A program made the position numbers and the translations under genes. From assembly GCF_014770435.1 (NCBI RefSeq), contig NZ_CP061739.1, forward strand, positions 2,728,001 through 2,792,000: 64,000 nucleotides of DNA, written 5' to 3'. The stretch comes from Psychrobacter sp. 28M-43 (GTDB lineage Bacteria > Pseudomonadota > Gammaproteobacteria > Pseudomonadales > Moraxellaceae). Shown piece after piece: positions 52,897-62,435 of this stretch. The first letter of the stretch is position 1. Each line of letters begins with the position of its first letter. The notes below the pieces were generated by a model. It was not told the DNA's origin, did not search any database, and saw only the letters and a program-made list of their open reading frames with translations.

Positions 52897-53916
52897 ATGT
52901 ACGATGTAATGGCAATAGGCAATGCGTTGGTTGATCACGAATATGTGCTATCAGATGCAGCACTAGAAGAGACCGAGTTGACCAAAGGTAATATGACGCT
53001 GGCAGAGTTTGAAGAGCAGCAGCAACTACTGGCTTACTTTAAACTGGCTGAGATTGAGCCATCAAAGCAAGCAGGCGGCGGATCAGCAGCCAATGCGATG
53101 TTTACCTTTGCCAGCTTAGGCGGTAAGCCTTTTTATGCTTGCCGCGTTGGTGATGATGATCAAGGGGCATTTTACCTCAGAGACTTGCACGAAGCAGGTG
53201 TCGCAACCTCAGACAAATCCATCCATGCAGGCGGTGTGACCGGCTCATGTGTGGTTGCCGTTACCGAAGATGGCGAACGCACCATGCAGACTTATCTTGG
53301 TACCTCAAGTGAGATTGCCGCTGACAATGTTGATTTTGACGCATTGACACAAGCAGATTGGCTATATATCGAAGGCTATCTGGCGATGTCTGAGAGCATC
53401 CAACCAGCGATGACTCAATTACGTCAACAAGCCGGTATTCATAATGCAAAAATCGCAGTGAGCTTTGCTGACCCTGCGGTAGTAAAATTTGCCAAAGATG
53501 GTTTGCTTAATATGCTCGGCAACAAAGTCGCAGTGATATTCTGTAATAGCGAAGAAGCTAGACTGTTTACAGATAAAAAACAAGTCAAAGCAGCAGCGCG
53601 TGCCCTGCTTGAATATTGCCAAATTGCCGTCGTCACTGATGGTGCTAACGGTGCAGTAATCGCCCATCAGTCTAATAACGAGGCAGAAGTTGAAGTGCAT
53701 GACGTTGCAACGCCAGCAGTGGCCAACGTCATCGATACCAACGGTGCAGGCGATAACTATGCTGGTGCTTTCTTATATGCATTATCGCAGCAGTATAGTC
53801 TGCCCGAATGCGGTCGTCTTGCCAGCGAAATATCAGCACAAGTTATTCAACAGTTTGGACCGCGTCTTGCCTCGCAGGATTATCGAGATATCGCGCAGCG
53901 TGTACTGTCTGCTTAA
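52897..53916 (+). CDS. PfkB-family kinase (adenosine kinase-like)
   Basis: 339 residues; GAGGAG before the ATG at 52897. Ribokinase/PfkB signature 1 is seen as GGGSAANAMFTFASLGGKPFYACRVGDD and signature 2 as DTNGAGDNYAGAFLYAL with the catalytic Asp in GAGD. The N-terminus (VMAIGNALVDHEYVLSD) matches proteobacterial proteins usually annotated adenosine kinase or sugar kinase; the true substrate cannot be read from sequence. It lies 55 bp after rsmI, possibly cotranscribed, and ends at a bidirectional terminator. Confidence 0.85.
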   Translation: MYDVMAIGNALVDHEYVLSDAALEETELTKGNMTLAEFEEQQQLLAYFKLAEIEPSKQAGGGSAANAMFTFASLGGKPFYACRVGDDDQGAFYLRDLHEAGVATSDKSIHAGGVTGSCVVAVTEDGERTMQTYLGTSSEIAADNVDFDALTQADWLYIEGYLAMSESIQPAMTQLRQQAGIHNAKIAVSFADPAVVKFAKDGLLNMLGNKVAVIFCNSEEARLFTDKKQVKAAARALLEYCQIAVVTDGANGAVIAHQSNNEAEVEVHDVATPAVANVIDTNGAGDNYAGAFLYALSQQYSLPECGRLASEISAQVIQQFGPRLASQDYRDIAQRVLSA

Positions 53917-53945
53917 TTGTTAAACACATCTGTTGGACGCAAAAC

Positions 53946-53979
53946 AAAAAGCCCATATCAAATCGATATGGGCTTTTTT
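53946..53979. terminator. Bidirectional terminator between the PfkB-family and sulfhydrylase genes
   Basis: AAAAAGCCCATATC (53946-53959) and GATATGGGCTTTTT (53965-53978) form a perfect 14-bp stem with a 5-base loop and T-runs in both directions, between convergent genes. Confidence 0.9.
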
Positions 53980-54032
53980 TATATCATTCAGACTTGCTTA
54001 AACAGTTTGCTCAATTTAATAAGCGCTCTTTA

Positions 54033-55355
54033 TTAGGCAGAAGCTAATGCTTGGGCGAGATCGGCTTTGATATCTTCGATATGTTCGATACCAATCGACA
54101 GTCGTACCATATCTGTACTAACGCCTGCATTTTCTAGCTCTTGCTCATTTAACTGACGATGGGTGGTCGTCGCTGGATGACAGGCCAATGATTTCGCATC
54201 ACCGATGTTTACCAAACGAGTTATCAGTTGCAGCGCATCGATAAAGCGCGCTCCTGCTTCCAGTCCACCTTTAACACCAAAGGTCAAAATAGCAGAAGGC
54301 GTGCCTTTCATGTATTTTTTGGCAAGCTCGTGCTCAGGATGGTCAGACAGACCCGCATATTTAACCCAAGCAACTTTATCATGGTCACGCAGATATTCTG
54401 CAACGGCTTGTGCATTTTGCACGTGACGCTCCATACGCAGACTTAACGTTTCCATACCTTGCAAGATACCAAAGGCATTTAGCGGACTAAGTGCTGCCCC
54501 AGTGTTACGTAATGGCGCAACGCGAGCACGGGCAATAAAGGCTGGCGCGCCTACGTCTTTGACGAAATTTACCCCATGATAGCTATGATCTGGCGTATTC
54601 AACAGTGGAAAACGCTCAGGATAATCGCCCCAAGCAAACTTGCCACTATCGACAATCGCACCACCAATTGACGTACCCGTTCCACTCATATACTTGGTCA
54701 ATGAGTGAATCACGATATCTGCCCCGAACTCAAACGGACGGCATATTGCAGGCGTCGCCACGGTATTATCAATCACGACAGGTACACCATATTCGTGAGC
54801 GACATCACTGAGCGCTTGAATGTCCACGATATTACCTAGTGGGTTACCGATACTCTCTGCAAACACCATTTTGGTTTTATCATCTATGAGATCACGAATG
54901 GCTTCTGGGTCTTTATGATCGAAGAAGCGCACTTCGATACCTTGACGCGGCAATGCATGGGCAAACAAATTATAAGTACCGCCATATAGCGTTGATACAG
55001 CGACGATATTGTCGCCTGCTTCGCAAATGGTCTGAATCGCATAAGTGATGGCAGCCATACCAGAGGCTACGGCAAGCGCACCGATACCGCCTTCTAACGC
55101 AGCCACACGCTCCTCTAACACCGCGTTGGTTGGATTCATGATGCGAGTATAGATATTGCCTGCGACTTTTAAATCAAACAGATCTGCACCATGCTGAGTA
55201 TTATCAAACGCATATGAACTGGTATGATAAATAGGCACGGCGACTGCTTTGGTCGTTGGCTCTACACTATAGCCAGCATGAATCGCTAAGGTCTCAAGAC
55301 GTTGAGGGGTCTCTAATGGTTGGGCTGTCTGCTGGTCTGCTGATCCGTCACTCAT
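54033..55355 (-). CDS. metY: O-acetylhomoserine sulfhydrylase (aminocarboxypropyltransferase)
   Basis: 440 residues from the ATG at 55355, which has AAGGA 7 bases upstream. A PLP enzyme of the Cys/Met metabolism family that makes homocysteine from O-acetylhomoserine and sulfide. Seen: LETLAIHAGYSVEPTTKAVA, YTRIMNPTNAVLEERVAALEGG, FAESIGNPLGNIVDI, the PLP lysine in VIHSLTKYMSGTG (about 222), and GDAKSLACHPATTTHRQ. Length and the GGTYNLFAHALPRQGIEVRF region point to MetY rather than MetB/MetZ. Upstream it is separated from nfuA by a terminator. Confidence 0.9.
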   Translation of the reverse strand: MSDGSADQQTAQPLETPQRLETLAIHAGYSVEPTTKAVAVPIYHTSSYAFDNTQHGADLFDLKVAGNIYTRIMNPTNAVLEERVAALEGGIGALAVASGMAAITYAIQTICEAGDNIVAVSTLYGGTYNLFAHALPRQGIEVRFFDHKDPEAIRDLIDDKTKMVFAESIGNPLGNIVDIQALSDVAHEYGVPVVIDNTVATPAICRPFEFGADIVIHSLTKYMSGTGTSIGGAIVDSGKFAWGDYPERFPLLNTPDHSYHGVNFVKDVGAPAFIARARVAPLRNTGAALSPLNAFGILQGMETLSLRMERHVQNAQAVAEYLRDHDKVAWVKYAGLSDHPEHELAKKYMKGTPSAILTFGVKGGLEAGARFIDALQLITRLVNIGDAKSLACHPATTTHRQLNEQELENAGVSTDMVRLSIGIEHIEDIKADLAQALASA

Positions 55356-55445
55356 AGTACATTCCTTTATTTTGATAAAAGATGATTTGTTGACGACGTA
55401 TCGCTCAAAAACCACCTTAAAAACTGTCTGCTAAATCATAGCAAT

Positions 55446-55480
55446 AAAAAAAGCTGAGTTCATCATAACTCAGCTTCTTT
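55446..55480 (-). terminator. Terminator of nfuA
   Basis: AAGCTGAGTT (55451-55460) pairs with AACTCAGCTT (55468-55477), loop of 7, with a T7 run on the minus strand. It lies 132 bases past the nfuA stop. Confidence 0.85.
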
Positions 55481-55611
55481 ATTAAAAGAATAGCAAAATA
55501 CTCATCTCTTCATGACAAATATTCATAAGCAGCAAACCAAATAGGCATATCTATACTAGAGATAATGGCCACCTTTAATAGCAGCCACTTTGCTTTTAAC
55601 TATTTTTTATT

Positions 55612-56295
55612 TTATTTGTAGTAAGCATTCTCTGTACGAGTATGGTCAGTTTCATCAACCACTTGGGTCAATTCTGGAATTTGCTGTTTTAGCTGCACTT
55701 CAACACCTTGACGTAGAGTCATATCAACCGCTGAACACCCTTGACAACCACCGCCGAATTTCAATACAGCGGTTAGACCAATGCCTTCTTCATCAATCAG
55801 CTCAAGCAATTGTACGTCACCGCCATGCGCTGCCAAGCCAGGGTTGATCTCTGACTGCAATACATAGTTGATACGCTCTTCGACACTGGCATCAGCGCCT
55901 ACTTTAGGTACTTTAGAGTTTGGTGCGCGGAAAGTCAGCTGACCACCAAAACGGTCTTTATTATAATCGATGACCGCGTCTTCTAGATAAGGTACTGACG
56001 CCGCCTCAATAAAGGCAGAGAAGTTTTCATACGTAAAACGCAAATCAGCGCTGTCTTCTTCGCCCGGCTGATTATAAGCCATGCAACACTCTGCACGCGG
56101 CGTACCAGGATGCTCAACGAAGATACGCACACCGATACCATCGGTATCTTGCTTAGACAACAAATCTGCTAAGTAGCCTTGAGCTGACTCAGTGATAGTG
56201 ATGTTGCTTTTCGCTTCGACTTGCTCGGTATCTAGCGCTGATTCATAGCCAGCAGTTTGGTCTAGTTGGTTATCAGCTTGGTTTTGCTCACTCAT
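55612..56295 (-). CDS. nfuA: Fe/S biogenesis protein NfuA
   Basis: 227 residues. It carries [4Fe-4S] clusters to target apoproteins, especially under oxidative stress or iron shortage. The N-terminal half is a degenerate A-type scaffold domain ([17 protein letters not shown] ... [12 protein letters not shown]) and the C-terminal half is the Nfu domain ([20 protein letters not shown] then [20 protein letters not shown]) with the cluster cysteines in GCQGC. A leader of about 30 polar residues is extra relative to E. coli. It stands alone. Confidence 0.93.
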   Translation of the reverse strand: MSEQNQADNQLDQTAGYESALDTEQVEAKSNITITESAQGYLADLLSKQDTDGIGVRIFVEHPGTPRAECCMAYNQPGEEDSADLRFTYENFSAFIEAASVPYLEDAVIDYNKDRFGGQLTFRAPNSKVPKVGADASVEERINYVLQSEINPGLAAHGGDVQLLELIDEEGIGLTAVLKFGGGCQGCSAVDMTLRQGVEVQLKQQIPELTQVVDETDHTRTENAYYK

Positions 56296-56807
56296 AATGT
56301 TTCCTATGCGTTATGACACAAACGCTATATCTATTATGGCTACTGTGTCGTGAATTTGGATTTTTAAAATGTTTACGATTTATATAAGACATGCAGACTG
56401 GCAATGATTGGTATTTATTATTGTATGACATTGGTCGACATGAGTATAAAGTTTAATCCATCTATAGCAGTCATTATACCTGAATCAAGCATCAATTCCG
56501 ACCACGCTACTGCGAATTGAACCGTGGCTGTTGCAAATGGTCGTCATTGGTTTTTTTAATGATGCTAACAGGTGGCAAAGTAACTCAATATTTAAACCAT
56601 GACAGATAAACACGCTGAATGACTATGTTGGCTGCCAAGTTATTCTCTATATAAAGACAGCTGTGCCATTTATCAAGCGCACTCAGCGTTTTCGATATGC
56701 CATACCGTTCACATCTAGTCCGAGCAAGTCATCTAGTTTTGACGTAGTATTGTTAATTTGAATGATTGTGCGCAGTAGCGTTATGAGCATGGTAGCTTTT
56801 AATCGCC
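56296..56807. other. Gene-free region between nfuA and the hydrolase gene
   Basis: About 510 bases with no significant frame or strong hairpin. It must hold the nfuA promoter, which I could not place. I saw no IscR-like box. Confidence 0.35.
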
Positions 56808-56851
56808 TTGTATTATAAGTATCAACTTGTATAAATATCGACTTGTATAAA
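56808..56851 (+). promoter_or_regulatory. Promoter with duplicated -10 region before the hydrolase gene
   Basis: TTGTAT (56808-56813), 16-base spacer, TATAAA (56830-56835). The DNA from 56820 to 56851 is a direct repeat of the 16-mer TATCAACTTGTATAAA, second copy TATCGACTTGTATAAA, so a second TATAAA lies at 56846-56851, 30 bases before the ATG. Confidence 0.55.
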
Positions 56852-56881
56852 GATTACGTATTTTTTGGATAGGATCATTTT

Positions 56882-57871
56882 ATGATGACACGGACGTTGC
56901 ACCTAGTAACTACCAAGGATGATGAGAAAATTGCCGTTTGGAAAGTAGTCGATAATCCAGATAAAGATACGATAGCTAACACGTCAGAAAACAGCCTGCC
57001 TGACATCACACCGCAAAACATATTTTTGACACATGGTACGTTTTCTGACAAGCAAACTTGCCTCAAAATCGCCGAATATTTTGCGGGGCTTGGTCATCAT
57101 TGCTACATCATGGAATGGCGCGGACATGGTGATAGCTCGCTACCGAAAGAAAAATTCAACTTTGAGACCATCGCCACTTACGACTATGAAGCGACTTTTC
57201 GCTATTTCTTTGAAGAATTAAAATTCGATAATATACATTGCGTCACTCATAGTGGTGGCGGTGTTGGCTTGACCATGTTTCTCGTTCAAAACCCAAGCTA
57301 TATCGATAAGGTCAATAGCATCAGTATGTTTGCCTGCCAAGCTTTTGGGGCAGCGCAAGACTCGACCAGCCACGCAAAAATCCTTACGGCCAAGATAGTT
57401 ACTCGATTGGTCGGCTTTATACCCGCTAAGCAGTTCAAGGTAGGCCCTTTTAACGAAAGCTACTATACGATGACCCAGTGGTACGATTGGAATTTGCGTA
57501 AAAATTTTAAAAGTAGCTTTTTAAAAAAGGCTCATTTTGATAAAGGCAGGACGAATACAGACGAAGTGAACGAAAGCATTAATCAGCAGAAAAGTACTGG
57601 TGATGACTTTATCGACTATCGACATCATATGGCTCAGATTACCATTCCCGTTTATTCTATTAGCGCAAAAGGCGATACCTTCATCTCCCCTACTTGCGGC
57701 TGTCGTTTGTTTTTTGATGGCTTTAACAATTCAACCAATGTCTTTCGAGAGTACTCGCTTAGTAATGGCGATTTAGATGACTATACACACAGTCGCATTA
57801 TGATTAGCCGCAATGCTGCTACAGAGATTTGGCCAACGGTGACGGCATGGATAGAGAAGCATGCCCGTTAA
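56882..57871 (+). CDS. Alpha/beta-fold hydrolase
   Basis: 329 residues, no signal peptide. The core shows FLTHGTFSDKQTCLKIAEYF (oxyanion HGT), HHCYIMEWRGHGDSS, the nucleophile in CVTHSGGGVGLTMFL, an acid candidate in ISAKGDTFISP and a histidine in DYTHSRIMISR. This is the layout of lipase-like alpha/beta hydrolases acting on acyl esters, but the substrate is not known. AGGATC precedes the two possible ATGs. It is followed after 130 bp by nadM; cotranscription is possible but not shown. Confidence 0.78.
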   Translation: MMTRTLHLVTTKDDEKIAVWKVVDNPDKDTIANTSENSLPDITPQNIFLTHGTFSDKQTCLKIAEYFAGLGHHCYIMEWRGHGDSSLPKEKFNFETIATYDYEATFRYFFEELKFDNIHCVTHSGGGVGLTMFLVQNPSYIDKVNSISMFACQAFGAAQDSTSHAKILTAKIVTRLVGFIPAKQFKVGPFNESYYTMTQWYDWNLRKNFKSSFLKKAHFDKGRTNTDEVNESINQQKSTGDDFIDYRHHMAQITIPVYSISAKGDTFISPTCGCRLFFDGFNNSTNVFREYSLSNGDLDDYTHSRIMISRNAATEIWPTVTAWIEKHAR

Positions 57872-58010
57872 AGCATATGTATCGATTGGACGGTTTCGAT
57901 AATGACACACCCCTAAACATCTTTATACTTGTCAGAAAGTCATAGGCTGTGTCAGTATTAGCGTCATTAATTTTTAATCAATAAAAATAAGTCGTAGGAA
58001 GTTGGCGTCT

Positions 58011-59078
58011 ATGAGTGAATTATCAGAGCAACATTCAGATAAGCAAAACCTAGATCAAAAAAGCAGTAAGCACTATCGTTATCTGGTCTTTATCGGACGC
58101 TTTCAGCCATTTCATGCTGGCCACAAAGCCGTCATCGATGAGGCATTAAAACGCTCAGACGAAGTAATTATGCTGATCGGCTCAGCCAACCTGCCACGTA
58201 GCTTACGCAATCCGTTTAGCGTCGCTGAGCGTGCCGCAATGATCAAAGGCGCCTACTCTGAAGAAGAAGCCGCACGCATTCACTGTGTTGGCTTAGATGA
58301 CGCACTCTACAATGACACTCGCTGGCTACAGTATGTGCAAGCAGGTGTAAAATCTGTCACTGGTGACTTGCAGACAGATATTGGCTTGATTGGTCATTCA
58401 AAAGACAGCTCATCTTACTATCTGTCATTGTTTCCCAACTGGGACTCTGTGTCAGTGCCCAATTATCATAACTTATCAGCCACGCCGATTCGCGACAGCT
58501 ATCTGATGGGTGCTACGCCGACACCTGAGCGTACGCCAGAGTCGACGCGTAACGTCCTCGATGCATTCAAACAAACTGACGATTATCATCAGCTGCATGA
58601 AGAAGCAGACTTTATTGATAAATACAAAAGACAGTGGGAATCAGCCCCATACCCGCCTACTTTTATGACTGCCGATGCATTGATTGTACAGTCGGGGCAC
58701 ATCCTACTGGTTGAGCGCCGTAGTATGCCAGGGCGCGGACTATGGGCGCTACCTGGTGGATTTTTGAATCCAAAAGAGACGCTGTTTGATGCTTGTATCC
58801 GTGAGCTACGTGAAGAGACTCGCCTCAAAGTGCCTGAGCCAGTACTGCGCGGCTCTTGCCATAGCCAACATACCTTTGACGATCCATATCGCTCAGCGCG
58901 TGGTCGTACCATTACTCAAGCGTTTTATTTTCAGCTCAAAAACGATCCAAAAGGTCTGCCAAAAGTAAAAGGCGGCGATGATGCGACCAAAGCATTTTGG
59001 TTACCATTGGCTGAGCTCGATGCGAAGATGATGTTTGAAGATCACTATGCAATTATTACTAAAATGGTTGGCTTGTAG
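58011..59078 (+). CDS. nadM: Bifunctional NMN adenylyltransferase / Nudix hydrolase
   Basis: 355 residues from the ATG at 58011 (AGGA 11 bases upstream; the TTG at 58002 lies too close). The N-terminal nucleotidyltransferase domain has GRFQPFHAGH at residues 29-38 and the second motif NLSATPIRDSYL; it joins NMN and ATP to make NAD. The C-terminal Nudix domain has the box starting at GGFLNPKETLFDACIRELRE and then ETR at about 249-271, and probably hydrolyses ADP-ribose. This fusion is known from other bacteria. nadV follows, so the pair makes NAD from nicotinamide in two steps. Confidence 0.92.
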   Translation: MSELSEQHSDKQNLDQKSSKHYRYLVFIGRFQPFHAGHKAVIDEALKRSDEVIMLIGSANLPRSLRNPFSVAERAAMIKGAYSEEEAARIHCVGLDDALYNDTRWLQYVQAGVKSVTGDLQTDIGLIGHSKDSSSYYLSLFPNWDSVSVPNYHNLSATPIRDSYLMGATPTPERTPESTRNVLDAFKQTDDYHQLHEEADFIDKYKRQWESAPYPPTFMTADALIVQSGHILLVERRSMPGRGLWALPGGFLNPKETLFDACIRELREETRLKVPEPVLRGSCHSQHTFDDPYRSARGRTITQAFYFQLKNDPKGLPKVKGGDDATKAFWLPLAELDAKMMFEDHYAIITKMVGL

Positions 59079-59288
59079 TTCACTGCTAATCGTTTTTTCT
59101 AGTAGCTTTCTTTAGTAGTCTTTTTTAGTAGATTTTTCTAATAGCTACTTGAGCAAATTATCATCAAAACAGCTATCACTAAATATCGCACTAATCATTT
59201 GATACCAACGCCGATAGACGGCAATCAACCGCCGCCACTGTTCTTTTATTAAAGCAGCTGCGGCACTTCAAAGCAGAGGAGTTCTGTG

Positions 59289-60686
59289 ATGTATACCAGT
59301 AATCTAAAAAACTTAATCTTAAATAGCGACAGCTATAAGACCTCACATTGGGTGCAATACCCAAGCGGTAGCGAGTATCTGTCAAGCTACATTGAGGCGC
59401 GCAAGGGCGACTACGATGTGGTGTTCTTTGGCTTGCAGGCCTTTATCAAAGAATACTTAAGTACGCCTATTACTCATCAAGATATCGATGAAGCTGAAAA
59501 GGTCATTCAGGCGCATGGCCTAACCTTTAATCGTGCTGGTTGGGAGCATTTGATTGAAAAACACGACGGCTATTTGCCACTACGTATCCAAGCCGTACCA
59601 GAAGGCAGTATCGTGCCTGTGTCCAATGTAGTCTGCCAAGTGATCAATACCGATCCTGAGTTTTACTGGCTACCCAGCTATATCGAAACAGCGCTATTGC
59701 GTGCTATTTGGTATCCATCTACGGTCGCTAGTGTTTCTCACTATTGCAAAGACATTATCCGTCAAGCGTTAGAAAAATCATCGGACAATACAGAGTCCCT
59801 GCCTTTTCGCTTGCATGACTTTGGCGCACGCGGTGCATCAAGCCAAGAAACGGTTGCGCTTGGTAGCTTAGCCCATTTGGTCAACTTTGCTGGTACTGAC
59901 TCGATGACAGCGCTTATAGCTGCCAGTCGCTGGTATCAGATGGGTGATGATATGCCTGCATTCTCTATTCCAGCGGCCGAGCACAGTACGATGACAGCTT
60001 GGGGACGTGATGGCGAGACTGCTGCTTTTCATAATATGATTGAGCAGTTTGGCGGTAAAGACAAAGCCTTTTCGGTCGTTTCAGACAGTTATGATTTATG
60101 GAATGCCATCGACAATATCTGGGGCGACGCCTTAAAAGACGAAGTCAAAAATATGGGCGGTACCTTGGTTATTCGACCAGACAGTGGCGAGCCTACCAAA
60201 GTCGTCCGCGAAGCGTTGGAGCGCTTGGCAGTGAAGTTCGGTACGACGGTAAACAGCAAAGGCTATAAAGTGCTGCCCGACTACGTACGCATCATCCAAG
60301 GTGATGGCATCAGCTCGCAAAGCTTAAGCAAAATTATTGATGTAGTAATCAAAGCAGGCTTTAGCATAGAAAACGTGACGTTTGGTATGGGCGGTGGTCT
60401 ATTACAGCAAGTCAACCGCGACACCATGAGTTGGGCGATGAAATCTAGCGCTATCTCTATTGATGGCGCATGGAAGGATATTTATAAAGATCCTGTTACC
60501 AGCCGCTCAAAACGCTCAAAAAAAGGACGATTGGCACTGATAAAAGACGACAGCGGCCAGCTAACAACTGTCAAAGAAAATGAGATGGTCGACCCGACTG
60601 ATAATCTATTACGCGATGTATACGTCGATGGTAAATTGTTAATTGAAGACAGTCTTACGACTATTAGGGAACGTGCGGGATGGTAA
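59289..60686 (+). CDS. nadV: Nicotinamide phosphoribosyltransferase
   Basis: 465 residues from the ATG at 59289, with GAGGAG 7 bases upstream (an in-frame GTG at 59286 is just before it). It makes NMN from nicotinamide and PRPP. Matches to NAMPT: LNSDSYKTSHWVQYPSGSEY, SYIEARKGDYDVVFFGLQAF, RLHDFGARGASSQETVALG, IPAAEHSTMTAWGRDGE (catalytic His), VVSDSYDLWNAIDNIWG, LVIRPDSGEPTKVV and FGMGGGLLQQVNRDTMSWAM. It lies 210 bp after nadM and overlaps the SGNH gene by 7 bases. Confidence 0.95.
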   Translation: MYTSNLKNLILNSDSYKTSHWVQYPSGSEYLSSYIEARKGDYDVVFFGLQAFIKEYLSTPITHQDIDEAEKVIQAHGLTFNRAGWEHLIEKHDGYLPLRIQAVPEGSIVPVSNVVCQVINTDPEFYWLPSYIETALLRAIWYPSTVASVSHYCKDIIRQALEKSSDNTESLPFRLHDFGARGASSQETVALGSLAHLVNFAGTDSMTALIAASRWYQMGDDMPAFSIPAAEHSTMTAWGRDGETAAFHNMIEQFGGKDKAFSVVSDSYDLWNAIDNIWGDALKDEVKNMGGTLVIRPDSGEPTKVVREALERLAVKFGTTVNSKGYKVLPDYVRIIQGDGISSQSLSKIIDVVIKAGFSIENVTFGMGGGLLQQVNRDTMSWAMKSSAISIDGAWKDIYKDPVTSRSKRSKKGRLALIKDDSGQLTTVKENEMVDPTDNLLRDVYVDGKLLIEDSLTTIRERAGW

Positions 60687-61540
60687 ACACTAGTAAACTA
60701 ACATCAGTCGCAAAGGACGTTTTACTTGCCCCTGTCTACCTCTATCAAGGTCGAAAAATCAAGCGTGATACGGTTCGCTTGCCTGAACCACATGGTGAAA
60801 GGCACGGCGTGATTGACCTACCTCAAGCGAACAATATGGTATCAACGCAAGACGCTAAGACATTTAACCTTATGGTCGTTGGCGATTCAGCAGCGGCAGG
60901 TGTAGGTAGCCAGACCCAGCAGGAAGCGTTGGTCGGTAAGCTACTCCCGATACTGGAGCAAAACAAAGCTATCCAATCAAACTTTGCTCGACTCAATTGG
61001 TCATTGCAAGCGACAACAGGTCATACTAGCTTTGATATTCTACGCAGGTTATATGTCTTACCTGCTCCTGAGCAGTCTATCGATGTGATGTTGCTAAGCG
61101 TAGGGGTCAATGATACAACGTCCAATGTCTCTGTGCATAAATGGCAACAGCAAATTGAAGACATCACCAATATTGCACAGCGCAAATTTGGCGTACGAGA
61201 ATTGGTTTTTTTAAGTTTGCCGCCGATGGCGCAAATGCCTGCAATCCCCGCCCCGCTCAATAACTTTGTGGGTGCAAAAGCATCGGTACTTGATGGGATA
61301 TTGCAGCAAGTCTGTGCGGCTCATGCTGGTGTCACCTATATGGCAACCGACTTTACGCGGATGCTAGAAGAGCATGCAAATGGCTCGGCTATCGATATCA
61401 ATGTGATGTTTGCCAGTGATGGATTTCATCCTAGCAGTCTGATGTACGGCTATTGGGCGCAGCAAATCGTAGAGACTATTATTCAGTTACTAGATTCTAT
61501 TCAGTTATTGGACTCATCTACTACTGAGTTTGAGCGCTAA
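60680..61540 (+). CDS. SGNH/GDSL-type hydrolase
   Basis: 286 residues. Blocks of the SGNH fold: block I VVGDSAAAGVGSQT with the nucleophile Ser, block III SVGVNDTTSN with Asn, and block V ASDGFHPSS with the Asp-x-x-His pair. The N-terminal 60 residues lack a clear signal peptide but contain a hydrophobic stretch LAPVYLYQGRK, so it may sit at the membrane. Such enzymes cut acyl esters of lipids or sugars. The start overlaps the nadV end by 7 bases, so it is probably translated from the nad mRNA; a role in NAD metabolism is not implied. Confidence 0.82.
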   Translation: MVNTSKLTSVAKDVLLAPVYLYQGRKIKRDTVRLPEPHGERHGVIDLPQANNMVSTQDAKTFNLMVVGDSAAAGVGSQTQQEALVGKLLPILEQNKAIQSNFARLNWSLQATTGHTSFDILRRLYVLPAPEQSIDVMLLSVGVNDTTSNVSVHKWQQQIEDITNIAQRKFGVRELVFLSLPPMAQMPAIPAPLNNFVGAKASVLDGILQQVCAAHAGVTYMATDFTRMLEEHANGSAIDINVMFASDGFHPSSLMYGYWAQQIVETIIQLLDSIQLLDSSTTEFER

Positions 61541-61586
61541 AAAACTGGATAGAGTATCATTTAGATTATAAAAAATTAAACCCAAT

Positions 61587-61616
61587 AAAAAACCGCTGAA
61601 TAATCAGCGGTTTTTT
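61587..61616. terminator. Bidirectional terminator between the SGNH gene and L31B gene
   Basis: AACCGCTGA and TCAGCGGTT with loop ATAA, flanked by A6 and T6 runs, between convergent genes. Confidence 0.92.
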
Positions 61617-61653
61617 ATTGCTTAGCAAAATACATTTACACCATGAGTGTAAA

Positions 61654-61932
61654 TTATTCAGCAGCGTCTGCAGCTTTCTTGCTACGGCCACCAAATGCGC
61701 CAAAGCGTTTGTTGAAGCTTGCAACACGACCTTCAGTAGAAGTTTTACGTTGCTCACCAGTATAGAACGGATGCGACGCACTTGAGATATCAAGTGGGTA
61801 GTATGGGTATTCTTTACCTTCGTATTCACGAGTCGCTTTAGTCTTAGCAGTTGAGCGAGTCAAAAAGAACACGTCAGCGTTAGTGTCGTGGAATAAAACT
61901 TCTTGGTAATTAGGATGGATATCTTTACGCAT
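61654..61932 (-). CDS. rpmE2: 50S ribosomal protein L31 type B (zinc-free)
   Basis: 92 residues with no cysteine, so it lacks the zinc ribbon of type A L31. Recognised by [49 protein letters not shown] and [11 protein letters not shown]. In many bacteria this paralogue is induced in zinc limitation by Zur, but in Moraxellaceae-like genomes it may be the only L31. The C-terminus has an extra Ser/Lys/Ala tail. Confidence 0.93.
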   Translation of the reverse strand: MRKDIHPNYQEVLFHDTNADVFFLTRSTAKTKATREYEGKEYPYYPLDISSASHPFYTGEQRKTSTEGRVASFNKRFGAFGGRSKKAADAAE

Positions 61933-62435
61933 AATATACTCTCTAGGTCCGATGTATGTACAACGTCTAAATACAGCATCAGCGATGATGTATCAAACAA
62001 ATAATGACATACGTAACTGAGGCACTAAGGACATTACAAGTATGGCAACTGCGTCACTGGCTTATTCCAGCACCCAACACCACCCTTCTGTTCGCTTAGC
62101 CTTTCCCCAGCGGGAAAATTAAACCGCGATTTTAACGGTTTTTGACGTAAGACGCAAGGAGCAGTTGTGATAGAGATATGTGATAAGTTGTCACTGAAAG
62201 CTCGAGAGTATTGAGATAGATGATTGGTTTTAGTACAGTAATAAAGTTAGTTAAATTAATCAATAGTAAATACTGTTGTAGATAATCTAACTAAATATAA
62301 CCTTAGCTTTTAATCATATATAGTATACTCAAAGGGTACAGCTACGCGATACAAAATCCATTTCAACATCGCTACTAGCAACTAATTTGCTTCTCAACCA
62401 CTCATAACTTAATTAGATTAAATAAGGATCATTTA
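61933..62435. other. Divergent region upstream of L31B and YceI genes
   Basis: About 500 bases with no gene. A hairpin AAACCG/CGGTTT at 62122-62142 with a T5 run on the plus strand looks terminator-like but no gene reads into it. I saw no Zur-type palindrome near the L31B start. Confidence 0.35.
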
